A stretch of 64,000 bases of DNA from Alteromonas sp. RKMC-009 (GTDB taxonomy: Bacteria; Pseudomonadota; Gammaproteobacteria; Enterobacterales; Alteromonadaceae). The stretch covers positions 1,674,001 through 1,738,000 of the forward strand of contig NZ_CP031010.1 of NCBI RefSeq assembly GCF_003584565.2. The letters are read 5' to 3'. The stretch's first letter is position 1; the number at the start of each line of letters is the position of its first letter. This document shows positions 1-9,328 of this stretch, one piece after another. Position numbers and translations under genes: made by a program. The notes under the pieces were generated by a model. It was not told the origin of the DNA. It worked only from the letters and a program-made list of their open reading frames with translations, and ran no database searches.

Positions 1-23
1 CTACGGTCTGGAGGGTTGGCTGA
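1..23 (+). CDS. C-terminal end of an upstream tail gene (partial)
   Basis: An open frame enters from the left and ends at the TGA at 21-23, overlapping by one base the ATG of the tail-tip gene. In lambda-like phages gene I precedes gene J, so this may be the end of an I-like tail assembly protein. Only six codons are visible, so the call rests on position alone. Confidence 0.3.
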
Positions 24-3000
24 TGCCTACGGTCATTATTGGTGTAGCGGCAGCCATCGCTGCAAGTGCAGTTGTTACCTCTGTAGTGTATGCCATTGCC
101 ATCGGGGTTGCTGTAGCCGTAGCTGCGAATTCCATGATTCCCGATATACCGTCTTCAATGGGCGGCGTGGATACATCTAACCAGAACCTGCGCACAGAAA
201 GTAACCCGCCACGACTGATGATTGTCGGCGAGGCGGTGACCAGCGGCCCTATCACGAAATATGAAAAGCTCATCGTTAACGAAACCGAGTTTCACCTGTT
301 CGTTACCCCGCTGGCCGACCATCCCTGTGAAAGTGTTGAGTTGTACCAACTGGACGGAGTGGAACGCACCAGCTGGATTGGCTCCGGTTACCGGCTGATT
401 TACGAACTGGGCAATCAAACTGAGCCGAATACCATTCTGTCGCAGGAAATGGTCACTGTTGATGAAAACTTTGTCGGCTTCGGGATCACCTATGTGTATC
501 ACCGCTACGAAATAAACCCCGACATTTTCCCCAACGGTGTGCAGGACGTTAAATTCAAAGTAAAAGGCATTGCGGTTTATGATCCCCGCAAAGATTCCAC
601 CGTTGGCGGTAGCGGTACCCATCGTGCAAACGACGAAACCACATGGGAATGGAGCGACAATGCAGCGCTGGTTAACCTGCACTGGAAGCGTTTCGGTGGC
701 GATTACGAAATTCCGGTGGAAATGTTCGATATCCAGAATCTGGCATACGAAGCGGGTTTGTGTGACGAGGAAGTCACCTTCACTGATGCACAGGGCACTG
801 AACACACAGAGAAGCGCTGGACGTGTAACGGTATTATCGACCTGAACCAGGGCCAGCGTCTGGTTGAAGAGGAACTGCTGAAAAGTTGTGGTGGCCGCTG
901 GGTTGAAGCCGGCGGTAAATTCTGGCTGCTGACAGCTGCTTATCGTGGCCCTGCCACAGTAACGCTCACAGATGACGACCTGAAAGACGACATCAGCCGC
1001 GAACCGTACACCGCCATGGAAGATCGCTGTAATGCGGTAACGGCAACGTTCATTAATCCTAAGGCGTTTTATCAGCAGACAACCTGTACCGAAATTAGCA
1101 GCACGTATTATGAAACCGTGCGTGATAAGCGCTATTTGCTGCATAAGCGTGAGCTGGGTTACACAAACTCTGACACAATGTGCCAGCGCCTGAACCGTAT
1201 CTTCATGGAGCAGGTCGGGGCAGGTGACACCCTGAAAATTGTGGTCGGCTGGCGCGGAATTAAATGTCCGCCCGGCACTGTGGTATCGCCGGATTTCAAG
1301 GAAGCCGGAATCAGTGGCAAGGAATATGAGGTTATTGATTACGACCTCGACCCGAACGAATTTCTGTGGACACTGACACTGAAAGAAACCGGTGCAGCAC
1401 TGTATGACGATTCCGTTATTCCGGCAGAAAAAGACTTACTGCCCAATACCACAATCGACAACACGCTGATTTCTGAACCGTACAATGTCCAGTACACAGA
1501 AACCCCCGCTGACAGTTTCCGGCAGGGTGTATTGACTTGGCAACATGAAACCCCGTTAAGCCTGCGCCGGTTCTCTGTGGAAATCACCCGTGTTCCGGAC
1601 GATGGCTTCAGCCGCAAGTACTACCCGACAGACCCGGAGCAGAATATAACCAACCTGCCAATTGGCACGTATCAGGTAGCTGTGCGGGCGCAAAACCGGT
1701 TTGAGAAAAGCAGCGACCCGGTTTACAGAACGTTTGCAGTTAACAGCACTGCCACACCATCCGGTGTAACCACACAGGTTCTGACCGGTAAGGTCATTGT
1801 GACCGGCCCGCCACTTCCGCACGATGGTGCTACGTATGACTGGCGGTATGCCTTCGATGGCGTGTGGGGTTCGTCGTACGATGGTGGCCGCAATGTTTCT
1901 CTGACCATCACCAATACGCCGCAGGGCGGCACTGTCACAGTGTGGTACAGGCTTATCGACGGTGAACGGGCCGACCCGAACTGGACCAGCTTTCAGATTG
2001 GCGGGTTGCTGAGCGAAACCATTTACACATGGATCCGCTACGCAGATGACGAGCAGGGGAACGGCATTTCCGCTGACCCGACCAATAAGCAGTACATCGG
2101 CTTTGCCTATAACAAACCGGTACCGACCCCATCTGAAACCCCGACAGATTACACGTGGGGTTTGATGACAACGCAGGGTATTCCGGGAGACCCCGGCGCG
2201 GACGGTGTAACCACATACACGTGGATCCGCTATGCAGACAATGCCGCCGGCACTATCGGATTCAGTAATACACCACTGGGCACGACACAGTACATAGGTA
2301 TTGCGCACAACAAAACCACTGCAACGGAATCGACAGACCCTGAAGATTATGTGTGGGCACACTTTAAAGGTGATCCCGGTCCTCAAGGTGTGGCCGGTGC
2401 CCCCGGTGCTGATGGACAAACTACCTACACATGGATTAAGTACGCAGATAATGCCAGTGGTGGCGGGCTAAGCAATGACCCTACCGGCAAAGCGTACATA
2501 GGCTTTGCGTACAATAAAAACACGCCGTCTGAATCATCGAACGCCGCAGATTACACATGGGCGAAAGTGAAAGGCGATCAGGGCGATACCGGTGTGGCCG
2601 GTGCACCTGGTGCTGACGGCCAAACCACTTACACGTGGATTAAATACAGCGCCAATGCTGACGGAACCGGTCTGACCGACGACCCGCAAAGCAACACGGC
2701 TTATATTGGTATCGCCGTGAATAAACTGGTTGCCGCAGAGTCCAGTAATAAAGCCGATTACGTATGGTCAAAGTGGAAAGGTGATCAGGGTCCGCAGGGT
2801 GTGCCGGGTGCTCCGGGTGCCGATGGCCAGACGACTTATACATGGATTAAATATGCTGATGATGCTAGCGGTACCGGATTAAGCAATGACCCGTCCGGTA
2901 AAGAATTCATCGGATTTGCCTACAACAAAACCACGCAAACTGAATCAACGTCACCCGGGGATTATGTCTGGTCGCGTATGACCGGTCAGGGTGTGCCAGG

Positions 3001-5635
3001 CGCTCCGGGTGCCGATGGCCAGACGACTTATACATGGATTAAGTATGCTGCCAATTCAGATGGCACATCCGGCTTTAATGACGCCCCGCAGTCCAATACA
3101 ACGCACATCGGTATCGCCGTTAATAAAACCACTGCCAGCGAATCTACCAATCCGGCAGATTATGTCTGGTCTCGGTTCAAAGGTGATACAGGCCCGCAAG
3201 GTAATACGGGTGCGAAAGGGGATACAGGTTCACCTGGCGCAGACGGACAGGACGGCGTAGCTGCGCCGAACGTCATTCCGACAAGAGGGTTGATATGGCA
3301 TTTCCGGAACAGCAATAACGGCGGCTGGGTGCCTTATAATTCAAGCTTCGGCTACGGAGTCGACACATTAATCGTAAACGGAACATCCAGCTCTCCCTAC
3401 ATCGTAAGGAATTCAATAGGGCCTTTTGCAGGCCGCGACAGCTATGCAATAGTAGTTAAAGTGCGCTGTCTGGATACGGATATATCCAGTACAACAGCAA
3501 GGCTATATTACACCCGCTCCGGCGACACTGGTTACACGTCAGACAGGCGCAAATTTATTACTCAGAAATATGTTCAGAACGAATACACTTACCTGATTTT
3601 TGACATGCGCGATGATGCCACATTCACTGCTGCCGATATCATCGGACTGCGTGTTGACCCCGGCAGCGGTGAACACGACTGGGAATTTGATCAGATATGG
3701 GTTGGTTACACCGGCGCCGCTGACGAAACAGATTACGAAGACAGCCGTATCAGCAATGATGCTCTGCAAGCCGGTACTGTTCTGTATTACAACGACCAGC
3801 GCAGCTCTTCAGTAGGCTGGAGCGATGGCAGTCAGAATAGTGGCGGTAACGCATATTCTGTGACATCCAGCTACACCGGTGATGCCTATGTTCATGTTTT
3901 ATCTGCCGACTCAGAAGGCGGGCATTTCATATCAATGAATGGTATTCAGGCCGGTAACGGACTTTCCGGCGCAGACGATGAACTGCGCTGGTATACACGT
4001 AAAGTGGCTGTGACTGCGGGTAGTAACACACTCAGACTATACCGGTTGAACTCGGATGGCGGTTCATTCTATGCCGTGGTAGTTACTAACACCCAGATAT
4101 TCGATCCTGAAGCGTTTTTGTCATCACGTGATGCCTATCTAAACAACCGGATCGGCGCTGTACGACCCGACAGTTACTACAAAAATTCCAACACAACTAA
4201 GAGCGATGTTGGTTTACCCAATGTTGATAACGTATCGCAGTCGACAATTATTGCAGGTGCGAACGCAGCTGCGCTTCAAAATGAATTATTGCGCAATCCA
4301 TCGGGGCTGGGTGTTAACTTCTTTCCGGCCATGTATGTAAATCCGCTTGATGGAGTGCCGTTCGGGAGTAAAAGCGGCACAGCAACAGTAGGTAGCACAA
4401 CATACAACTACGATCAGCCATCCGGCGGTTCTGTACTCAGTATCGACGCCTATGGCAGTGACGCATGGGTGAATTTGTCTGTTTCAGGCTACAACATAAA
4501 AATACCGGCTGGAAAAAAATGGATAGTGAGTGCGTGGATTAGTAATCGTTCTGCCACCGAGGGGTCAAGGAATGGTCAATTCTATTTCGGTCACCCTAAT
4601 GATTCAGGCGGCACGTCACACATGGCAGGGTCGTTTCAGTTAAAAGACGATTCTAACTACCAGTGGCATCGCTATTCTGCGGTTATCGATATGACCAGCT
4701 CAACAAATGGCCGCAATGATGCGAAGGAGGTGTATTTCCGCATCGACAACGATGCAGGGTCTGGAACAAAATGGCGCTTCGACCAGATTATGATTGAAAT
4801 CGCAAAGGACGGAGATACTGACTTTATTCCGAGCCCTTATACGCTGCCGCCGGGAATGCCTGTCCTATCATCCCGAAACCTGCCCACTGCCACATCAATG
4901 GGTTATGCGGCGGTAACCACAACTGTCAACCTTTCAAGCAGCGTGGATAGTGGTAATTCATCAAAAGCCCGGATTGATATTTCTGCGCACTCAGTGAATG
5001 CCAGTGGCGGCAGCATCAGCTACAACTCAGGTTCGATATCTAACCTGTCGCAGGGCACTTATCACTACGTCTATTGTGATGACCCTTACGGCGTGGGCGG
5101 TAATGTGTCGTACAGCGCGACCACATCAACAGCGAATCTTGCACAGGATGGGCGTTATGTACTGGGCCGCATCAAAACATATTCAACAGGCGGTGGTACA
5201 ACAGCGCCTGATATGGGGGATTGTCCGCATGCTGATACATGGCTGACCGACACCCTGCAGGCGAAAGATGTTCAGGTAGGTGATGTGATTGATGCTGCTG
5301 TCGATGGCAAGCCGCAAAAGGGTGTTGTCATTGCGGTAAAAGCGGAAGTTGAGGACTGCGTAACGCTCACTACCGAGTCAGGTAACACAAAAACCGTATC
5401 CCTGCTGACGCCTGTTGATATGCGCTATGGCAACTCTTTGCTGGCTGTGAATATCAGATTAGGCGATGAAATGCTGGCAGAACAGCCGGATGGTTCTCTG
5501 GTATGGGAGCAGGTGATATCAAAAGTGATTATCCCGCAACAGCCGGTAATGCACATATCTCTGGGCGGCAAGAACTTTCTGGGCGGTGCAGACCCGTCAC
5601 GCCGCCTGGTAACTCACAACTTAAACAAACCTTAG
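23..5635 (+). CDS. Tail tip / host specificity protein J-like, with collagen-like repeats and C-terminal Hint-like domain
   Basis: The protein is 1870 residues and resembles lambda gpJ, the tip of a long non-contractile tail that contacts the receptor. A hydrophobic N-terminus (about residues 3-38) is followed by the conserved J core (about 40-470, with motifs such as RLMIVGEAVTSGPITKYEKL). A fibronectin III-like stretch spans about 490-620. Residues 665-1080 hold six copies of a 64-70 residue unit starting near YTWIKYAD and ending in Gly-X-Y collagen-like segments such as GAPGADGQ. A long beta-rich region follows (about 1090-1730). From Cys1734 to His1865-Asn1866 the sequence looks like a Hint (intein/hedgehog-type) domain. 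The start is fixed by the TGATG overlap with the upstream frame. J homology is from family recognition; the Hint call is inference from motif order. Confidence 0.88.
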   Translation: MPTVIIGVAAAIAASAVVTSVVYAIAIGVAVAVAANSMIPDIPSSMGGVDTSNQNLRTESNPPRLMIVGEAVTSGPITKYEKLIVNETEFHLFVTPLADHPCESVELYQLDGVERTSWIGSGYRLIYELGNQTEPNTILSQEMVTVDENFVGFGITYVYHRYEINPDIFPNGVQDVKFKVKGIAVYDPRKDSTVGGSGTHRANDETTWEWSDNAALVNLHWKRFGGDYEIPVEMFDIQNLAYEAGLCDEEVTFTDAQGTEHTEKRWTCNGIIDLNQGQRLVEEELLKSCGGRWVEAGGKFWLLTAAYRGPATVTLTDDDLKDDISREPYTAMEDRCNAVTATFINPKAFYQQTTCTEISSTYYETVRDKRYLLHKRELGYTNSDTMCQRLNRIFMEQVGAGDTLKIVVGWRGIKCPPGTVVSPDFKEAGISGKEYEVIDYDLDPNEFLWTLTLKETGAALYDDSVIPAEKDLLPNTTIDNTLISEPYNVQYTETPADSFRQGVLTWQHETPLSLRRFSVEITRVPDDGFSRKYYPTDPEQNITNLPIGTYQVAVRAQNRFEKSSDPVYRTFAVNSTATPSGVTTQVLTGKVIVTGPPLPHDGATYDWRYAFDGVWGSSYDGGRNVSLTITNTPQGGTVTVWYRLIDGERADPNWTSFQIGGLLSETIYTWIRYADDEQGNGISADPTNKQYIGFAYNKPVPTPSETPTDYTWGLMTTQGIPGDPGADGVTTYTWIRYADNAAGTIGFSNTPLGTTQYIGIAHNKTTATESTDPEDYVWAHFKGDPGPQGVAGAPGADGQTTYTWIKYADNASGGGLSNDPTGKAYIGFAYNKNTPSESSNAADYTWAKVKGDQGDTGVAGAPGADGQTTYTWIKYSANADGTGLTDDPQSNTAYIGIAVNKLVAAESSNKADYVWSKWKGDQGPQGVPGAPGADGQTTYTWIKYADDASGTGLSNDPSGKEFIGFAYNKTTQTESTSPGDYVWSRMTGQGVPGAPGADGQTTYTWIKYAANSDGTSGFNDAPQSNTTHIGIAVNKTTASESTNPADYVWSRFKGDTGPQGNTGAKGDTGSPGADGQDGVAAPNVIPTRGLIWHFRNSNNGGWVPYNSSFGYGVDTLIVNGTSSSPYIVRNSIGPFAGRDSYAIVVKVRCLDTDISSTTARLYYTRSGDTGYTSDRRKFITQKYVQNEYTYLIFDMRDDATFTAADIIGLRVDPGSGEHDWEFDQIWVGYTGAADETDYEDSRISNDALQAGTVLYYNDQRSSSVGWSDGSQNSGGNAYSVTSSYTGDAYVHVLSADSEGGHFISMNGIQAGNGLSGADDELRWYTRKVAVTAGSNTLRLYRLNSDGGSFYAVVVTNTQIFDPEAFLSSRDAYLNNRIGAVRPDSYYKNSNTTKSDVGLPNVDNVSQSTIIAGANAAALQNELLRNPSGLGVNFFPAMYVNPLDGVPFGSKSGTATVGSTTYNYDQPSGGSVLSIDAYGSDAWVNLSVSGYNIKIPAGKKWIVSAWISNRSATEGSRNGQFYFGHPNDSGGTSHMAGSFQLKDDSNYQWHRYSAVIDMTSSTNGRNDAKEVYFRIDNDAGSGTKWRFDQIMIEIAKDGDTDFIPSPYTLPPGMPVLSSRNLPTATSMGYAAVTTTVNLSSSVDSGNSSKARIDISAHSVNASGGSISYNSGSISNLSQGTYHYVYCDDPYGVGGNVSYSATTSTANLAQDGRYVLGRIKTYSTGGGTTAPDMGDCPHADTWLTDTLQAKDVQVGDVIDAAVDGKPQKGVVIAVKAEVEDCVTLTTESGNTKTVSLLTPVDMRYGNSLLAVNIRLGDEMLAEQPDGSLVWEQVISKVIIPQQPVMHISLGGKNFLGGADPSRRLVTHNLNKP
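2024..3258 (+). repeat. Six tandem YTWI/collagen-like repeats inside the tail-tip gene
   Basis: The aromatic codon of each repeat starts at 2024, 2216, 2426, 2630, 2837 and 3029, giving units of 64, 70, 68, 69 and 64 codons. Each unit ends in a glycine-rich GXY run. Between units five and six, 41 bases are identical (2810-2850 and 3002-3042), which suggests recent duplication or gene conversion. Such repeats can form trimeric shafts and can expand or contract by recombination. Confidence 0.9.
5222..5620 (+). other. Hint-like domain coding region at the end of the tail-tip protein
   Basis: Residues 1734-1866 begin with Cys (CPHADTWL), have the LxxGDxI-type turn (VQVGDVIDA), a CVTLTTESG...VSLLTPV block where Hint domains carry their block-B segment, a second RLGDEML turn, and end in VTHN, matching the His-Asn end of intein-like domains. 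The block-B His appears to be Thr. Whether it cleaves or is a structural relic cannot be read from sequence. Confidence 0.55.
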
Positions 5636-5643
5636 GAACGAAC

Positions 5644-6030
5644 ATGTCAGATTTACAATGGCAGGCTGTATCGAAAACCGGTTATGCATGGGCAAACACC
5701 GGTGACCGGCTGATTCAGATTTTAAACGGTGCCAGTGCCAACGAACTGGTACGTGTGATAGTGCTTGAGAAACCGACCGATGATGATTTGGACGGTGATA
5801 TTGACCACATCCACACCCTGGTCACCGCATCTATTGTCGACGAGCTCACCGGCGAACCCGTGGTAATTAATAATGCACCTGTGCAGGTAAACTTTAACGC
5901 CAGCGTGAATCTGGATGAAATGGAAGATGCAGACGCTGAAGTCCCCGTGTTCGTAGCCAGTGCAGTCGAAGATGCGGTTTACAAAGCGCTGCGCCGAAAA
6001 CAAACGCTGATTGCCAAGAATGCAATTTAA
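5644..6030 (+). CDS. Hypothetical phage structural-region protein
   Basis: This 128-residue acidic protein starts at the ATG preceded by AGGAACGAAC, eight bases after the tail-tip stop. An upstream in-frame start inside the tail-tip gene is less likely because it has no ribosome site. No domain is recognised. It has a central DLDGDIDHIHTLVTASIVDELTGE stretch of alternating hydrophobic residues, suggesting a beta-rich fold. Its place between the tail tip and the spike suggests a tail accessory role. Confidence 0.7.
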   Translation: MSDLQWQAVSKTGYAWANTGDRLIQILNGASANELVRVIVLEKPTDDDLDGDIDHIHTLVTASIVDELTGEPVVINNAPVQVNFNASVNLDEMEDADAEVPVFVASAVEDAVYKALRRKQTLIAKNAI

Positions 6031-6033
6031 TAT

Positions 6034-6086
6034 ATTGCCCTAACCCTGCCACACACCGCCCGCCAGAATAAGTAAACTCTGGCGGG
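6034..6086 (+). repeat. 16-bp repeat copy 1 plus hairpin
   Basis: The 16-mer ATTGCCCTAACCCTGC (6034-6049) directly follows the stop codon at 6030 and recurs at 9329-9344. It is followed by a perfect 9-bp inverted repeat, CCCGCCAGA at 6059-6067 and TCTGGCGGG at 6078-6086. No T-run follows the stem, so a rho-independent terminator is doubtful. It could be a processing or attenuation structure, or a recombination boundary. Confidence 0.75.
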
Positions 6087-6137
6087 TACTACGCCCGCCG
6101 CGGTCAGGACAAACTGACGAAAAACGCGGGGGCGCGG

Positions 6138-6506
6138 ATGTCATACAAAACTCACATATCAAAAAGTGGACGGGCTGTAGAGATACAGACCGTGATGTCT
6201 GTCGTTGTGAATGCAGTAGACGGACAGCCGCTGACGATTCAGCAACTGAACATCCGCACTCCGGGCAGACCACTGCCACGGGATTTCACCTGCTCTGCAA
6301 CTGTCGTTAGCGACCAGGCTTATGTCTGTCTCGGTGCCGGGCACACAAAAAAAGCTAACCCCCGGGAAATATACCGCGCTATCGATGAAGCGCTGGCGCA
6401 GCTAGGTGTTACAAAAATCATTTACGACCACGAAGGTAAAAGCGTAAAGCGCAACGTTCGTGGTGCGAACAAACTATCAGTGCCGCCGGTCAGCGCGGTT
6501 GTGTAG
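6138..6506 (+). CDS. Hypothetical phage protein, tail-spike module
   Basis: This 122-residue basic protein starts at the ATG at 6138 after a GCGGGGGCG sequence. It is followed 12 bases later by the tail spike gene and was probably cotranscribed with it. The C-terminal half (YRAIDEALAQLGVTKIIYDHEGKSVKRNVRG) looks like a mixed helix-strand fold. I do not recognise a family. It sits inside the segment bracketed by the 16-bp repeats, so it probably travels with the spike. Confidence 0.65.
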   Translation: MSYKTHISKSGRAVEIQTVMSVVVNAVDGQPLTIQQLNIRTPGRPLPRDFTCSATVVSDQAYVCLGAGHTKKANPREIYRAIDEALAQLGVTKIIYDHEGKSVKRNVRGANKLSVPPVSAVV

Positions 6507-6518
6507 GAAGGAATTACC

Positions 6519-8480
6519 ATGCCCTCAGCTCAGAAAATACAGCGGTCGACGGCCCAGATTAACGCGATAAACGAAACTGCAACAGTCGTTAAACAGACCC
6601 TCGCTGATGCCATAGCGGCATGCTTGGCAGGTGATGTGGCGGTGGGTAATAGTGTTGAATGGCGTGAATATCATGCTAATACTGGGGTTGGCGGGAATAC
6701 TGGGCCTCTTATAGATGCTGGCAGCCCCGAAAACAGGCCGGATGAAATGCCTGGCTACATTTCGTGGGTTGGCGATCAAGGGCTATACATTGAAAGCCTA
6801 TTTCCCAGCGGCGCAGTTATGCCGGAGCATTTTGGTTGGGTTCAGGCTACGGGCAACACGTATTTAGTAGATGATTCAGAATTCCTTAACAACGCGGATT
6901 TTGTCGCACGAACGCTTAATAAATCCTGTGACTTTGGTGACTTCAATCGAAATTACTATCTACTTAATCCATTTTTATTCAATAACGGCACAACAATAAA
7001 GGCCAATGGTGCTAAATTCTGGCGAAACCCAATGTTTAACGGGGGCGGCGAAGCGCTAGGGGCAACGTTTAGAAATGAAAATCAGGTGCTCGGCAATACG
7101 CAGATGACAATGCTTGGATTTTTTCGGTTTGCCGATTTGAACGATGGCACATCAGGAAAGACCCGCCCAGGCAAGCATATTGGGCTGGATGGTACTGGCT
7201 GTGATGGCTTTAGTTACGAAAAAGTGCAATTCGACGAATCCCATACGTTTAGCACTTCAATATCGTGCAACAACGTCACGTTGATGAATACGATCCTAAA
7301 CCACCAGGATGGGGCGGCGGGTGGTGACGACGGTATTCATATACGCGGTGGTAAGCGTGGTTATATTGGCACAGTAACCGGCGTATCTGGTGATGACTGT
7401 GTTGCATTCACAGATGAAGGGGATGGGCGTGGCGCGGATATAGAGGATTGGACTGTCTCTTCTATTAACGCGGATTCCCGTTCTGCTGCGCTTTTTAAAG
7501 TGTGGATAGACCCTGCGGGCACTCATAGTATAAAAAATATCGAGGTACTGAATATTTCTGGCAAAGCTGGGTATAACGGGAAAGGTATCAAATTAGAAAA
7601 CGCTACTGCGGATCGTACGTTAATGTCCGGAATATCGTTTAAGGGGCGGAAGCTGGATTGTTCACAAGTTACGGATAATGGCATTGCAGTTATTAACGGG
7701 GAGTCCATTTCATTTGGTGGATTCAGGATAACAGAATCTTTAGCCGCAGCCGTGCGGATCACAGATTGCTATGATGTGCAGATGGATAACGTCTACATCC
7801 GAGACTGCAAACACGATAGAAACGTGCATGTAGAGAATAGTCAGAATATACGCATAAATAAAGGAACGGACTACAACGCCCGAGGGTGTGGGATTATCGC
7901 ATTTGAGTCTACAAACGTTACCGTAGACGGTAGAACCCTCCGAGCATTCGGCTCTGCTGCGTATCGGGCTTGGTATTCCGGCAACGCCGTTGCTGTGGGT
8001 GAGCGTAGACTCAGCAGTGGGAAGGCTTACGAGGCGTCTACAGCTGGAACTACTGGGGCAACTGCTCCAACGCATACCAGCGGTACTGTCTCCGATGGCG
8101 GTGTAAACTGGTTGTATCTGGGGACTGCAACTAACTGGGGCGCAGGCTCGGTTAAATCTATCGGGGATATAGTAGTACGAAATGGGCGCATCTACAGCGC
8201 AGCGACTTCTGGCACTACTGGGGCAACTGCTCCAACTCACAAAACGGGCACAGCATCAGATGGCGGTGTTGATTGGTCGTTTGTAGATTTATACGCAGGG
8301 GTTAGTCTGCGGAGTGCTACGCGCAGCAAGGTTATAAACTGCGACATCGAAAACGGCGCATCCACTTCCGTTGAGGAACGCTGGTCAGCAGTTAAAAACT
8401 CCATCGTTAATAACTCCATTCCATTGGGCGAGGTCTTAACAGTTAGCGCAGGCACCGTTAATAGGGATAATGTCGCATGA
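6519..8480 (+). CDS. Tail spike, right-handed beta-helix (pectate-lyase-like) with two C-terminal repeat modules
   Basis: The 653-residue protein has a short N-terminal part (1-110) likely to attach to the tail. A long stretch follows with the short beta-turn rhythm of right-handed beta-helix depolymerases (about 120-480). It carries DDGIHIRGG near residue 270 and GDDCVAF near 291, which resemble the aspartate motifs of GH28 polygalacturonases. Two copies of a roughly 48-residue module follow (488-536 and 543-591), sharing the core GTTGATAPTH and SDGGVxW; similar small modules are often carbohydrate-binding. The likely role is binding and cleaving host surface polysaccharide. The start has the strong site GGAAGGAATTACC. 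The enzymatic reading is inference. Confidence 0.8.
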   Translation: MPSAQKIQRSTAQINAINETATVVKQTLADAIAACLAGDVAVGNSVEWREYHANTGVGGNTGPLIDAGSPENRPDEMPGYISWVGDQGLYIESLFPSGAVMPEHFGWVQATGNTYLVDDSEFLNNADFVARTLNKSCDFGDFNRNYYLLNPFLFNNGTTIKANGAKFWRNPMFNGGGEALGATFRNENQVLGNTQMTMLGFFRFADLNDGTSGKTRPGKHIGLDGTGCDGFSYEKVQFDESHTFSTSISCNNVTLMNTILNHQDGAAGGDDGIHIRGGKRGYIGTVTGVSGDDCVAFTDEGDGRGADIEDWTVSSINADSRSAALFKVWIDPAGTHSIKNIEVLNISGKAGYNGKGIKLENATADRTLMSGISFKGRKLDCSQVTDNGIAVINGESISFGGFRITESLAAAVRITDCYDVQMDNVYIRDCKHDRNVHVENSQNIRINKGTDYNARGCGIIAFESTNVTVDGRTLRAFGSAAYRAWYSGNAVAVGERRLSSGKAYEASTAGTTGATAPTHTSGTVSDGGVNWLYLGTATNWGAGSVKSIGDIVVRNGRIYSAATSGTTGATAPTHKTGTASDGGVDWSFVDLYAGVSLRSATRSKVINCDIENGASTSVEERWSAVKNSIVNNSIPLGEVLTVSAGTVNRDNVA

Positions 8481-9325
8481 TCTACCCCCTAAAGAAAACC
8501 CAGAAACTCACAGTCAACGTTAGCTATCCCCACGTTGGCATCATCACATATGCTGACGATACAACGCTAATGTATGCCGCCAGCAACGAACCTAGCGGGC
8601 CGGTCGCGGTCGCGTATGATGATAACTGGATGCAGTCGGAAAGCGGTTCTGTGTTTTTTAGCAATGAAGACACACTGATGCGCAATGACTCAACGCCGGT
8701 AGAGGTGCTGACCGGCATTACTATCAATGCGACATCAACAACGTTCAGTAATATGCCAAAGGGCATTAAATCTATCCAGATGGATGCCGCGTTGCTCGAC
8801 TTCACGCTGGCCGGTATCAGTGCAATTGAATCGGCATCCGGACGCAGTCTGGCGCTGGCAGGGTTTGCGAATGAGGCGGAAGCGTTTACAGACCCGAACG
8901 TTACATATATGGCGCTGCGGGAAGCGATGGAGCAGTGCCGGTTCACCATGTCCACAGACACTGACATTATGATTCTGGAGGGGCGTTCGAACCGTCAGGC
9001 CTTATCGTGGACACCGAATAAAACTGCAAACCTGCCGCTGCTGGATGGCAAGCTGGACACTTCAGATCCCCGTTTCGAGAGATTTGAAATCATCAGCGGT
9101 GAAGATTCTATGATTTCCTCTGCAGACGATTCACGCATGCGAAGAGGTAACCAGCTGGTCGCTGAACTGGGCAGCCTGAAGGTTGATTCTTTGTCAGGTG
9201 TCGAAATCTCCGTAGTGGCGTTTATTTACGGTGATGAAAAAGGCATTGTTCTTACCACATCAGAGAAAGTGGCGCTGGCAAAGGCGTCAGTCGTGAAAAG
9301 GCGGTACCGTGGCTCTGTGATGTAG
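8477..9325 (+). CDS. Hypothetical phage protein coupled to tail spike
   Basis: The 282-residue protein starts at an ATGA overlap with the spike stop, so translation is probably coupled. The N-terminal half (about 1-110) is beta-rich. The middle (ISAIESASGRSLALAGFANEAEAF) is helical. No known family is recognised. It is the last gene of the segment bracketed by the 16-bp repeats. It may be a spike chaperone, a second receptor-binding component or a structural head of the spike complex, but this is only positional inference. Confidence 0.65.
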   Translation: MIYPLKKTQKLTVNVSYPHVGIITYADDTTLMYAASNEPSGPVAVAYDDNWMQSESGSVFFSNEDTLMRNDSTPVEVLTGITINATSTTFSNMPKGIKSIQMDAALLDFTLAGISAIESASGRSLALAGFANEAEAFTDPNVTYMALREAMEQCRFTMSTDTDIMILEGRSNRQALSWTPNKTANLPLLDGKLDTSDPRFERFEIISGEDSMISSADDSRMRRGNQLVAELGSLKVDSLSGVEISVVAFIYGDEKGIVLTTSEKVALAKASVVKRRYRGSVM

Positions 9326-9328
9326 CAC

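Noticed and set aside
155..1144. Long minus-strand ORF of 329 codons
   Set aside because: It lies wholly antisense to the conserved J core of the tail-tip gene and shows no recognisable domain; the plus-strand frame is clearly the coding one.
3179..3258. Short glycine-rich direct repeats that might suggest a CRISPR-like array
   Set aside because: They are in-frame collagen-like codons of the tail-tip gene; no regular repeat-spacer pattern or cas genes exist in the window.
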